From NCBI GenBank assembly GCA_018136815.1, contig CM030937.1, forward strand, positions 2,242,887 through 2,306,886: DNA of 64,000 nt. Direction: 5' to 3'. Under the pieces are notes generated by a model. That model made no database searches, had not been told where the DNA came from, and saw only the letters and a program-made list of their open reading frames with translations. The position numbers and the translations under genes are program-made. Source of the DNA: Isochrysis galbana. Lineage: Eukaryota; Haptophyta; Isochrysidales; Isochrysidaceae. This document shows, in pieces, positions 33,499-43,095 of this stretch (its first letter is position 1; the number at the start of each line of letters is the position of its first letter).

Positions 33499-34241
33499 AA
33501 CCTTTTAATATTCTTACCGCACTCGCGGCGAATGCCTCCGCTCGCTTGAACTTGATCTCGGAAAGCTCTTTGCCCATTCGGACTTGGTGATGGAGGGTGC
33601 GGTCGAGGAAGAAGCGGCTCCGAGCCCACTTGGTCACGTGCTCCTTCTCGAAAAACACGCGGTAGTGCCAAACAAACATTGCCGGCCCGAGAGAGGCCGC
33701 CGTTGAGAATGGCGTGGATTAGCTCGAAATCGTCGGAGTTCTTGTAGAGAGAGGCTACCTCATAGGGGGACATGCTAAACAGTTGGTCCCATGAGGCTAG
33801 GATGACCTCTCGCTCAGAAACATCCCCGGCGAGGCTTGGATCGACGGGATGGCGCCGAGTCGCCGGATTTGGAAGCGAGCGGAGGCGCGCGACGGTGGAT
33901 GGAGGTTGGGGATCAGAAACAGGCTTGGCAGACGGGACAGGAACGGGCGTATTGGGTGCGGGATCGGAAATCGAATTCGGCGGAACGGCGAACGGCGCGG
34001 CGGCCGGCGACAAGCGGGAGAGAGAAGGGAGTTGCTCAAGATCGAGGAGAGTATCCTGAAGGTGGCACAGGCTACTCGACTCGCAGTCGTTTATTTCTCG
34101 AGAACTGCTCACGGCGCGAGCTCGAAGGGCCGTTCCTTTTTGTTGACGAGAGGTGCCTCCCCCCCCCCCCCCCCGGTGCTTTTGCTCCCGGAGAGTCGCC
34201 CGACGTAGGTCGGTGCGCCTCAATGGGGTTTCTTCCCTCAT
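33499..34241 (-). mobile_element. retroposon-like insertion with the family tail and a decayed ORF
   Basis: On the minus strand the segment ends GCCGCGAGTGCGGTAAGAAT-ATTAAAAGG at about 33530-33499, the tail used by SINE-like copy B and the LINE. Upstream lies a frame-interrupted ORF: 34241 to about 33690 (...SWDQLFSMSPYEVASLYKNS, DDFELIHAILNGG) continuing in another frame at 33679-33497 (VWHYRVFFEKEHVTKWARS, FKRAEAFAASAVRILKG). The last residues of that second frame are encoded by the tail itself. The 5' end and target duplication are not found; it may be a LINE-family ORF or another passenger using the same tail. Confidence 0.5.
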
Positions 34242-34424
34242 TTTTTAACTTGTGGGGAATTAGAATGGTAGCCGGGGGCTTGCGAGGGGGGAGATGTGGA
34301 GGGGTGCATAGGTGTATGTATCTGTGGCAACAACACGCGCCAAGGTGTACGGGCAGGTGCGCTGAGGGCTGTCGTGTTAGTACCGGACCAGTGAGAGTAG
34401 TGGTACTAATGCTCAGTTAGATTA

Positions 34425-35049
34425 TTGGGAAGGATCGGGGCGGCGCCAGACGAGCCCGAGATCGAGTCGCTCCGAACCGACGCGCAGGGCAACGACCTCG
34501 AGCTCGAGCTCCTACCTTATGAAGATGGACGTCCTACTCCAGTTCTCCAAGCTCCTCGCCCTCCTCGACGCTCAGCGAACTCCAAGAACTCAAGCGACTC
34601 GAACGGCGACTCGAACGGCATCGGCACCGAGACAGACGAGGATGATTCGGACAAGGACGACGAGCCCGAGCCCGTCCTCGACAAGGTCACGTGCGGCACA
34701 ATGCAGTGGACGAAACGTGAAACGTGCGAGCGACTACGTCAAGAAGGATCGACGCCAAGCTCCTCGCGCCAAGCCAACGCTGAACAAGGGGGACGTGAGC
34801 CTCGACACCATCGACAAGTTGTGGACGTTCCTCTTCCCCCCCGGCTTGCTCTCCGAGATCGCCACCCGCACGAACACGCGCCTACAAGGGCTCCAGACGG
34901 AGGGCAAGTTGACCACCGAGGGCGAGATCTTGCAGTGGATCGGCTACTCGATCGCCGTCTCCATTCCCGGCGCCACCCAACTGCGCTGCATATCTGGCCG
35001 CTGGCCGCCCAGCGGCCCAGCGCACCGCCCTTGCGCTCTCGCCATCTGA
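34425..35049 (+). pseudogene. piggyBac-like transposase, N-terminal fragment
   Basis: Starts in one frame with an acidic stretch (EPEIESLRTDAQGNDLEL, then a Ser/Asn/Asp-rich region). It continues in a second frame from about 34727 with DTIDKLWTFLFPPGLLSEIA, TRTNTRL and GKLTTEGEILQWIGYSIAVSI. This matches the start of the piggyBac (DDE_Tnp_1_7) transposase domain, where a TNxY-type helix precedes an 'ELKxFLGIxIxMGI' helix. The DDE catalytic residues are missing; sequence after about 34980 is unrelated. At least one frame change and a 3' truncation make this a dead fragment. Terminal TTAA/inverted repeats were not found. Confidence 0.6.
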
Positions 35050-35225
35050 GCCGCCCCGACCCGCCACATGCGCCACCTTCTTTCGCCGCGCGCCCCTTCA
35101 CTCGCCCCTTCACTCTCCCACTGCGCGCGATGGCGAGCGGGCGCCAGGCCGGCGGACGGCGCTGTCGCGGGCGCCCTACGAGGAGAAAGCCCCCCCGTTT
35201 GCTCTCGTGGGATTTCCTCTTCCCC

Positions 35226-35372
35226 TGACAGCTCTCGGGGGGTCCGCTTACGGCACCCCCCAGGGGCTTTCCCCCGATAGCTCTCGGAGGATTTTCTCGG
35301 TCCCTCGATAGCTATCGGGGGGGCTGTTGGCGATCGGGAGAAATTTTTCCCCCGATGGCTATCGGGGGGCGT
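35226..35372. repeat. cluster of four interspersed palindromes, CCCCGATAGCTATCGGGG type
   Basis: Four imperfect-to-perfect copies at about 35226-35246, 35264-35282, 35303-35323 and 35349-35370, with variants such as CCCTGACAGCTCTCGGGG and CCCCGATGGCTATCGGGG. Each is self-complementary around AGCT. They lie between the piggyBac fragment and the downstream duplication of the SAP-NusG gene end. Confidence 0.75.
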
Positions 35373-35409
35373 TGGCTCCTGGGGGCGGTAACATATATAT
35401 ATTGGACAA

Positions 35410-35668
35410 AGCCCCGTCTACAGTTTCACAAGTCACAAGCCAGGAGTCGCCATCAACTTTTTGAAATGCAGTACCACCCACAACTCCACAGCGATTCTCT
35501 AGATGGCCTAAGCGTCTAAATCTTGAGAAACACTGTGAAAGATGAGGTGTTTGGCCAGCATACCATTGACAAAGTCCCGTCGCGGGCTTCACAAGCCAGT
35601 TGTCGCTATCAAATCTTTAAGATGCAGTACCACAACTCCACAACGATTCTCTATATGGCCTAAGCGTC
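35410..35668. repeat. tandem duplication of the SAP-NusG gene 3' end
   Basis: 35574-35668, which covers the last codons and 3' flank of the gene, is repeated at about 35410-35518. Shared blocks include TTCACAAG, ATGCAGTACCAC, ACAACTCCAC, CGATTCTCTA and ATGGCCTAAGCGTCTA. The outer copy keeps the stop codon and preceding codons with one changed base. Confidence 0.75.
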
Positions 35669-36904
35669 TACATCCGTCCTCGAGACTTCGACGTCGCCTT
35701 CGACCCATGCCTCGTCAGGGTCCTCCTCAGCATCACTCTCCTCGTCATCCTTCCACTCATCGTTCCATCCATCGTCCCAATTGTCAATTGGCTCCTCCAT
35801 CCTGTCCGACATATTTGCCTCCATGTCGTTCTCCATGTCACCAAAACCAAAGTCATCTTCTTCATCGACCTCGTCGTCTTCCTCGCCGACAGAGAAGGCG
35901 CGATCCCGTTCAAAGTCGTCCGCGTCCATGTCGACTCGCCTCCCCGTGGCCATGTCCGAGTCAACGGGCGAGCAATGTCGCACAGGCACTTGCACATTCG
36001 TCTCGCGGCCCATGACCTTGAGCAGAATCGTGCACAGTTCCTCCGCGCCAACTTCCACGACCTTGCCCTGCATGCCTTTGAAGGGCCCAGAGATCACCTG
36101 CACACGATCGCCCTGCCGCAGCCCTACCTTCTGGGCCGGTGTCCGTGCTTCCTCCTGAGGCTCCTTTGTGAGTCGCACAATGTCCTCAAACTGCTCCGGT
36201 GAGAGTGGGCGAGGCCACACAAAGCCGCGCGTGCCGTCGAGGTTGCCCGCCAGCGTGCGTCCACCGCGGTCGAATCCGACAAAGTTTACAACGTACTGCA
36301 TCCCCGTCACGAACGTGTGTAGCTCGCGGCTCATACGCATGTGCAGCAAGATGTACGATGGCATCACTGACGCGTCACGTACACTCGACTCACCCTCACG
36401 AATGGGGACGAAGATGCGGTCGATCTCAGTCTCAAGCCGCTGCACGCTGATAGCCTGGCGTAGTGTGCGCTCAACCGTCCCCTCGAACCCGTTGGCTGTC
36501 TGCAGCAGGTACCAGTGCGGTTCAGTGTCTCGATGGACCTCCGACTCCGATGATGGCAACCCATGCGCCATCTTGCGGCGGACGTTGGTGAGGCGCTCGA
36601 CGAGGTCAGACTTTCGCCCCGTCATTCTCTGGCCCAAATTACGCAGCTCCGTCTTGAGCTCGGCCACTGTCATGTTGGCAATCGTCGGGAGCGACTCCCT
36701 CGCCTTCTCCATTAGCGCCTCTCTCGCAATCGCGGTGGGCTTGGTCTCCTCCTCGTCCTCCTCGTCCTCTACGGCGGAGAAATCGATGTCGAACGAAGCG
36801 CGAGGCGCTACTGCTGGGCGTGCCCCGACCGCCCCGGGCGCCAGCACCCCAGCGCCCCGCGGGCTCAGCCAGAGCGCGAGGACGGACAGCCAGACGGACA
36901 ACAT
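35660..36904 (-). CDS. plastid-targeted NusG-like factor with a SAP domain
   Basis: 414 aa from the ATG at 36904; single exon. Residues 1-25 (MLSVWLSVLALWLSPRGAGV) are a signal peptide, followed by an Ala/Pro/Arg transit-like region. Domains in order: acidic spacer; SAP DNA-binding motif (about 78-111, NMTVAELKTELRNLGQRMTG then KSDLVERL); NGN domain (about 130-245, HWYLLQTANGFE... YILLHMRMS... VVNFVGF); KOW (about 262-310, LRQGDRVQVISGPFKGMQGK); and a very acidic tail with Trp/Asp repeats. NusG/Spt5 NGN-KOW proteins clamp RNA polymerase and promote processive transcription; here the likely partner is the bacterial-type plastid polymerase. The added SAP domain would give its own DNA contact. 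Location and partner are inference. Confidence 0.85.
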   Translation of the reverse strand: MLSVWLSVLALWLSPRGAGVLAPGAVGARPAVAPRASFDIDFSAVEDEEDEEETKPTAIAREALMEKARESLPTIANMTVAELKTELRNLGQRMTGRKSDLVERLTNVRRKMAHGLPSSESEVHRDTEPHWYLLQTANGFEGTVERTLRQAISVQRLETEIDRIFVPIREGESSVRDASVMPSYILLHMRMSRELHTFVTGMQYVVNFVGFDRGGRTLAGNLDGTRGFVWPRPLSPEQFEDIVRLTKEPQEEARTPAQKVGLRQGDRVQVISGPFKGMQGKVVEVGAEELCTILLKVMGRETNVQVPVRHCSPVDSDMATGRRVDMDADDFERDRAFSVGEEDDEVDEEDDFGFGDMENDMEANMSDRMEEPIDNWDDGWNDEWKDDEESDAEEDPDEAWVEGDVEVSRTDVDA

Positions 36905-38439
36905 CGCGCAACTCGACGCCGGCGACGACTCCACCTTCCTCCCAAAGCCTCCTCTACTACCAGTAAAGATGACGGCACCTCACATTAGGGGAGAGAGTTT
37001 AGCCCAACCCACCTTCGATCCATCTTGGGCCCAGTGACTGTGAGTGGAGCAATGTAGATCAGAGTAACCATTGAAGGCTAGCTAGCGCGACAAGCCAATG
37101 ACGGTGCAACGATGACGATGACGTCACCCCTCGGGAATAGTAAACCCCTACCATTACCAAACACAACTTAGGTTAAACACAGCCACAGCTGGCATCGCTG
37201 AAAAAGCTGCTTCTGCTTATGCTTTGACTTTCTGATTAAGAACAGAAGAACGGTGATGGAGGAAGGTTGTTATATCGAGACATTTAGTGAAGTTGTCAGC
37301 CAACATGTGAAACACAAGAATATTATTTTTTATTTTTAGCAAATTTTTATGGATCGCGAAGCGGCAAAGGAATGGGACTAGCGCTCACTCATGACAGGAC
37401 TCCCTGCCGCGGCAAGCGCAAGCACCCTTCCCCCCTTGTGCCACCCAGCTCTTCACTAGCCTTCTACCTGCGCTAGCCGGAGCGCCCCTCCCTCCACACT
37501 CAGACAGCCCCCCACGCCAGGATCTTGTATTGGTCTCGCAGGCAAGGGGGCCTAATGGGAGGGTGAGGAGCAACTCCTCAAAGAGGAGCTGTGGGGAAGG
37601 AGATGTCTGAGTGGCGGCGCTATACCCTTGCGCTAGGCATGGGCAGCGACGCCGCCTCAAGACATGTCCTCCCTCTTGTCTTGAGTCGAAATTTTTGGTG
37701 CTTGAAACAGAGGACGAGGGGGTTTGTGCTTCTTGGGTTGGTTGTAGATGGAAGAGGGAGTGGGAAAGGAAGTGAAGTGTTGAAAGAGGGCCCAAGGCAG
37801 GGCACTGAGTTGTAGGTACTTGTGGCCCACAAGAGTGGGGCGAAGACGAGAAGTGTATCAACATGTGTCTTGAGTTGAAATTTTTGGTGCTTGAAACACA
37901 AGGCGAGGGGGTTCGTGTTGTTTGGGTTGGTTGTAGTGTGAAGGGGGAGTGGGAGAGGGAGTCAAGTGTTGAAAGAGGGCCCAAGGCAGGGCACTGAGTT
38001 GTAGGTACTTGTGGCCCACAAGAGTGGGGTGAAGATGAGAAGTGTGTCAACATGTTGGAAAACAGAGGCATTGAGTGCTCTCTGTGGAAGATTGATGGTT
38101 GTGAAGTGCCCTCCCATGTTGGGTGCACTGATGGCTGATGGTAGAGGTTTCCACCATGGGGAGGGCAGCTGAACTGCCCTCCCACATGAGGTGCTCTTGG
38201 GGTGGGAGGGTTTCCCACTGTTGGAGGGGGTCTCAAAGACCCCCTGCATGATGCGCAGAGCCATGGTGGCAACCTGTTCGGTGCCAGTGCTCGCCACCCC
38301 GCGCGCTCGCGCGGGTGTGGTTTGGATGGGCTGGATGGGCTTTGAGAGGGCTTTCTGACGAGCCGCCTCGGGCGGCGTGGGGCGTCCCAGGTGGGGCGCA
38401 GTGGCGAGGGTCGCCTGAGGCTCGGGAGCGGTCGCGGCA
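36905..38439. other. intergenic region with tandem repeat
   Basis: Includes the 188-bp tandem repeat at 37677-38053. A 351-residue minus-strand open frame (37385-38440) follows the repeat and is Ser/Pro/Thr-biased; I attribute it to the repeat rather than to a gene. Confidence 0.4.
37677..38053. repeat. two-copy 188-bp tandem repeat
   Basis: Units start at about 37677 and 37865 (TGTCTTGAGT...AAATTTTTGGTGCTTGAAAC). Each contains GGGCCCAAGGCAGGGCACTG and TTGTGGCCCACAAGAGTGGG; by eye they are about 90% identical. Confidence 0.85.
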
Positions 38440-40720
38440 CGCTGCGAGACCTACATTCCAGTCAACTCTGGAACTTAAAGCCGCGAGATTGAATATACGG
38501 CTCGCGAGGCAAGGACCGGATGAAAACTTAACGGTGGAGTTAGCCCAGACACAAAGAGAGCTGGCGGAAGCTCGTAGCCGGGTCCCACTAAGAGACCTCC
38601 CGCTACACGGTATGCCTAGATACTGGTTACAAACGCTAGCCGCCCCCAAGTGGTTTCACACTCGAGTTCAAAAGGCGGCAGATGCGGTCCTTTGGTCGAG
38701 CCCGTTTACACACAATAGAAACAAGTGGATTAGATGCCCGCACTACACCACATCGCACGGCAAAAGCGCAACCAGAACATTGGGGTTGGGACTCCTACAC
38801 TGGCCGTCCCATGTGAAGGCCCTCCAAGCTAAATGGATACTAAACTATCTTAATGCTAGGAAGGCAATATGGAAACACGGACTGGACGCCTGGTTTTGCC
38901 GGACCGGACTGGGCAGGGGTGCTGTCCTCTCCACGATCCCGATCAAAATCTTGACGGGCAGCATTAAAGGAAACCCCGCGCTCCCGATCTTTTGGAGGGA
39001 AGCCATTGCAAACTTCAGAGAGCTAGACATAAGGCCGTCCTTCCTCACGAGGGAAGGCGCACTGTCGCAGCCCATATGGCACAACCCGCACATTCCCCCT
39101 CCGGCGATACGAGCCCCTTGGGCACGTCTGTGGGAATCCTTACACACCAATGTAATCCACAACGTATTCAAGGATGACGCCCTTACGACGCCATACAGCA
39201 AGGAAGAATGCTCGGCGTATGTCGAGCACCTACCCGAAACGTTCGTACACGAAGGTCGAACCATCCAAAAGAAGGAGTTTTTAAACACCTGGGACGCGAT
39301 AGTCAGCCACGCTATAAGTGTACTCGGACGATCGAGAGAACGCCCGACTTCGGAAGCAACGGGCGTAGACGAGAACGGAGTGGACGCCCACCCCCGGTCG
39401 ACGGAGACCCCGACACACGAACAGATTAAGGTCTCGGAGGACGAGCGCTACATCTGTAAACTCAACAATATATGGCTACATACGGACACGGATTACCTAG
39501 GAGAAATATCCGCCACCGGAGGAGTGGCGGACGCCGGAGAGATTCAACGCTACCACACGCCGGCCCGATGGGAAGGCGGATACAAAGGACCGAGATACAT
39601 GGAGTACCCCCTAGCGGACGAGTACGCTATGCAAAAAGGCAAACTCGCGCTTGACGCAATCGCGGTCTCGGACATTACGCGAGCTGCGCTCAAAACAACC
39701 GCGAAGAACACCCCACAAGCGGCGAAGCTCGCATGGGATAAACGCCTAGATGTCACGAAAGAAGAATGGAAACACATAGCAAGGCTATACACACTCCCGC
39801 TGCTCACACATGAAGACAAACACCCACATTTTAAACATATCACCCACAGAAGAATCGGCACTAGAAACAGATTTGCGAAAAGCCACACGAATATGTGCAG
39901 ACTATGCCGCCGCCACCGCGAAGATTCGTGCCACTTAGCATGGTGCCCCGCGACGAAGAAAATATTCGAAACCATAGACACCCTTACCAACTACACGCCT
40001 CGCCCAAATAGGTCGCGCACACAAAAAGTCAAAGACAGGCTATTTGCATATCCCGGCGCTACCACCCCTGATAGCCTGAAGACCCTCTACATAATAGCAT
40101 GGAAACACATAATTAAAGGCTTTTATAAAGTAGAGTTCGAGTCATACAACTTCCACTATATACCAACTCTAGAAGCAACGCTCATGAGATTTACCACCCT
40201 GGTGAGAGGCCGAGCTACGCCGAGCCTCCACAACACCGCGAGAACGCGTAAGGCGGCCCAAGGAAGGAAACCTAAAATCAAAACTCCGGTGGAGCTCAGC
40301 GCTCCTACCTTCATAGAAGATGACAAAGGCCGCTTGAGAATGAGCGATAACCTCGGCCTAGTAGCAGAAGCGCTCGGCCTTGCCGAACGCCTCGCCTAGG
40401 ACCCAACTATACTTCGCCCCAAATGGACTTAGGGCACGAGAAGACAGAACGATAACAGAAAAACCAACGACGACACGACGCTCACACAACAACGGAAAGA
40501 AACATGTCACTCAGCGAACCAGGAGGGAGGCGAGTACCTTCGCTGGGGACAAGTGCACCCCGCCCAACCTGACCCCCCCCAACAACCTGAGCCCCGACGT
40601 AGAGCACAAGGGGAGTTGCCGCAAGGCGGGAAGTTAGGGAGTGGGAAGGAGGAGGGCGTGGCTACAGAAACGAAAGCCGGTGCCGCGCGCGTGGCGAGAA
40701 TATTAAAAGGTTTTTTTTTT
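38440..40720 (+). mobile_element. 5'-truncated LINE (non-LTR retrotransposon)
   Basis: The open frame to the stop at 40399 encodes the region after the reverse transcriptase in LINE pol: LGLGLLHWPSHVKALQAKWI, then NYLNARKAIWKHGLDAWF, a long spacer, and a C-terminal zinc motif CRLCRRHREDSCHLAWC with downstream helices. The (F/Y)xDD catalytic block and the endonuclease are absent, so this copy is 5' truncated near 38440-38460 (exact boundary not seen). The roughly 320-bp 3' UTR ends GCCGCGCGCGTGGCGAGAAT-ATTAAAAGG plus ten T at 40711-40720. That tail is shared with the SINE-like family. The ORF is uninterrupted over about 640 codons, so the insertion is fairly young. No clear target duplication found. 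Confidence 0.8.
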
Positions 40721-41683
40721 ACCTCGGACCCAAGAAGCTCTCATTCTCATCCTCTCTCTCTTCCACTAGCTCGCTAGCTAGCCTCGTCTCTACTCTCCGA
40801 CGCCACGCGTCGCCCTCCTCCGACCTCAGTCTACCTCATCGCTCGTAGTGCTCGATGGCAGACACTCTCAGACCCGACTCTTACTATGATCTATCAGACA
40901 TTTCCCGCCAGCAACAATCAACGAACCTTCTACGACCGCGTCAGCTGCCGGCTCGATCGAACGGCCCTCTGCCTGTGAGCCTATAGTCATCGCGTGTTCG
41001 ACAGAGTGACGATGGGGAACAGAAGGCTTCCAGAAGGGCGATGGATATAGTGAGGTAGAGATTGCCGCGCCCAGTATAGGGGTCAGCCCCGAATCATCAG
41101 ACTTTTAAATATTTGCTTTATGACTGCGTCACCTTCCCCGTTCTAGTTGCTGGTTGGGACAAATTGCCATGCCACAAGCCACAGGGCACAAGCAAGGAGC
41201 AAATATGATGTAACAAGAACACAAACACGAGTGGAGCAGGGACGAATCGGGAGCAAACTAGAGCGTTCCTGGAATCCCTGCCCTGCGAACAAAAGTGAGA
41301 AGGTTGTACTCCTTCCAGCAAGCACGAAACAAGCCGCAGCGGTGTGCGCTAGTGCATGCACAACATGGCAGCATGGGACCAAGCATGATGGCCACCAGCA
41401 TGGACACATGGCGTCAAAGGAGACACAAGTGGCAGCCGTAAGTAGCAGACTGGATGTGGGACGCGCTAACTCGATCCACGCGCACTTCGTTCAGCGCCAG
41501 CTCGAGCAGGGCATCACATGCAAAGATCATCAACATCGCTGTCGTGGCATGATGAGCCACAACTATCCTCACATGCCGTACCAACGGATTCGATAAACAA
41601 GGCGAGAGCAAGTCGCCCCACCCATGCGCTGCGGGTGTTCTCGGAATGTGCGGGTGAGCAACATTTCTTTCGTGGCCTTCCAG
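40721..41683. other. intergenic region
   Basis: A 43-codon ORF at 40856 (MADTLRPDSYYDLSDISRQQ...) is the only frame that looks slightly protein-like; nothing else supports it. The remainder shows no gene. Confidence 0.35.
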
Positions 41684-42034
41684 TTACTCCTTGTTCACAC
41701 GGACGGCAGATTCCTCGCGCAGAATCACCTCGTCCATGAGCTTGGCGAGCCGTCCATTCGGGCAACCACGAGCAGCAATGGAGGCCTCGAGCGCGGGAAG
41801 CAGGATGTCAAAGTCATCCCCCGTCACGCCATGCGTGATCAGGAACTCTGCTGCCGCGGCGGCCGCCTCTTGTCCCTGCTCTGCTCTGAGTGTGGTCATC
41901 TGGCCGTCGAGCTCAACTGGCAGGCTGAGCGAGCGAGCTAGGGTTTTCTCGACGGGCGCGCGAACGGGGCCAACCGAGAGGGCAGCGGCGGAGCCGGCGG
42001 TGTAGACGAGCATCAACGCGTGGATCAGCCGCAT
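41684..42034 (-). CDS. small secretory or plastid-type presequence protein, unknown function
   Basis: 116 aa from the ATG at 42034. Residues 1-20 (MRLIHALMLVYTAGSAAALS) are a signal peptide, followed by an Arg/Pro/Ala-rich stretch that could be a transit peptide. The remainder is helical (EQGQEAAAAAAEFLITHGVT, DDFDILLPALEASIAARG, LAKLMDEVILREE). I do not recognise the family. The bipartite look resembles ChlD and SAP-NusG, so plastid or endomembrane delivery is plausible. A CT-rich sense tract (purine-rich on +, 42050-42240) precedes the ATG, as for other genes here. Confidence 0.6.
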   Translation of the reverse strand: MRLIHALMLVYTAGSAAALSVGPVRAPVEKTLARSLSLPVELDGQMTTLRAEQGQEAAAAAAEFLITHGVTGDDFDILLPALEASIAARGCPNGRLAKLMDEVILREESAVRVNKE

Positions 42035-42579
42035 CACCGCGTTGCTAGAGAAGGGGGGATGGGGGGTGGGGCAGAGGGAGGGCGGGAGCGGGGGAGAGAG
42101 AGGGAGAGAGAGAGATGGATGCCTCTCTCCTCCCCCTCACGGCGGAAAGTGAGCGAGATTGAGAAGAGAAAAGGAGGCCCAAAAGAAAGAGAAGACGAGA
42201 GAGGAAGAGGATGCGATGGAAGAGAGAGAGAGAGAGGGAGGAAGGCCATGCCTCTCTTCTTCACGTAGGCGCCTCCCCTCTTCTTCTCCCTCTCCTCGAC
42301 TACCCCTCTCTCGCTACTCGTATTCTTCCCCCCGTCCTCTTCATCACTCCCCTCGAGATCTTCTTCTCCCTCGACCCCCCCCCCGCCGGCCACACGTCTC
42401 CTCTTCCTCTCTTCTCTCTCCCTCCCCCTCCCCCGTCCCCCCCCCCCCCCCCCCCCGCCCCAACTTCATCCCAGCTCCATCCATCCCCCTCCCCCCCCCC
42501 GCGCCCCCCCCTCTCTTCTCCTCCTCAAAATGATCTGGTTCTCTCTCCCTGCCTCCTGCTGCGCCCCAGCTCTCTCTCC

Positions 42580-42652
42580 AGTGTGTCCCACTGGGATGCC
42601 TCAGTGGTTCTCCTCTTCGCAGAACCACTGAGGCATCCCAGTGGGACACACT
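42580..42652. repeat. perfect 32-bp inverted repeat with 9-nt loop
   Basis: Left arm 42580-42611 (begins AGTGTGTCCCACTGGGATGC), loop CCTCTTCGC (42612-42620), right arm 42621-42652. The arms are exact complements and pair over their full length. As RNA it would form a long hairpin without mismatches. Confidence 0.95.
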
Positions 42653-43052
42653 CCACATTCCATGCTTCATATGGTTTTAAATATATTCCGAGGTTGCGCT
42701 TCTCATTGGCAAAAGCCGCCACGAGCAGGCCAGGACTCTCCCCTCCATCCGTGTGGAGGGGGGCCTACTCACATTAGAAGGACCCTCCCTTACCCCTCCT
42801 CCTTTGGGCCATCCCACACACACACGCTGTGACCCCTCCCCCCTTTTCCAATAAAATAATCTCCGCGCACCCCACCACTGAATCTCCATCACCAGTCATC
42901 AGCGCCTCCTCCCACTCTCTCTGCCCTCAATCACCGACCACCTCGCCAGCTGGGGGGGGGGGGGGGGAAGGCAGGTACGACAGCCACGGAACTTTATTTC
43001 AAGGCACGACGACGGAGGTGTAACAAGAACAATGAGCACTAGTACCGCTTCT

Positions 43053-43095
43053 GGTCGTGTTAGTACATGAGCACTAGCCATGCACTAACACGACC
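43053..43095. repeat. 12-bp inverted repeat
   Basis: GGTCGTGTTAGT (43053-43064) and its exact complement (43084-43095) around a 19-nt spacer. TCGTGTTAGTAC also occurs at 34374, suggesting a dispersed repeat. Confidence 0.7.

Noticed and set aside
37385-38440. 351-codon minus-strand ORF
   Set aside because: Its repeat blocks simply mirror the 188-bp tandem DNA repeat; low-complexity Ser/Pro/Thr product.
40856-40990. 43-codon ORF MADTLRPDSYY...
   Set aside because: Plausible wording but too short, with no neighbouring exon or homology that I can recognise.
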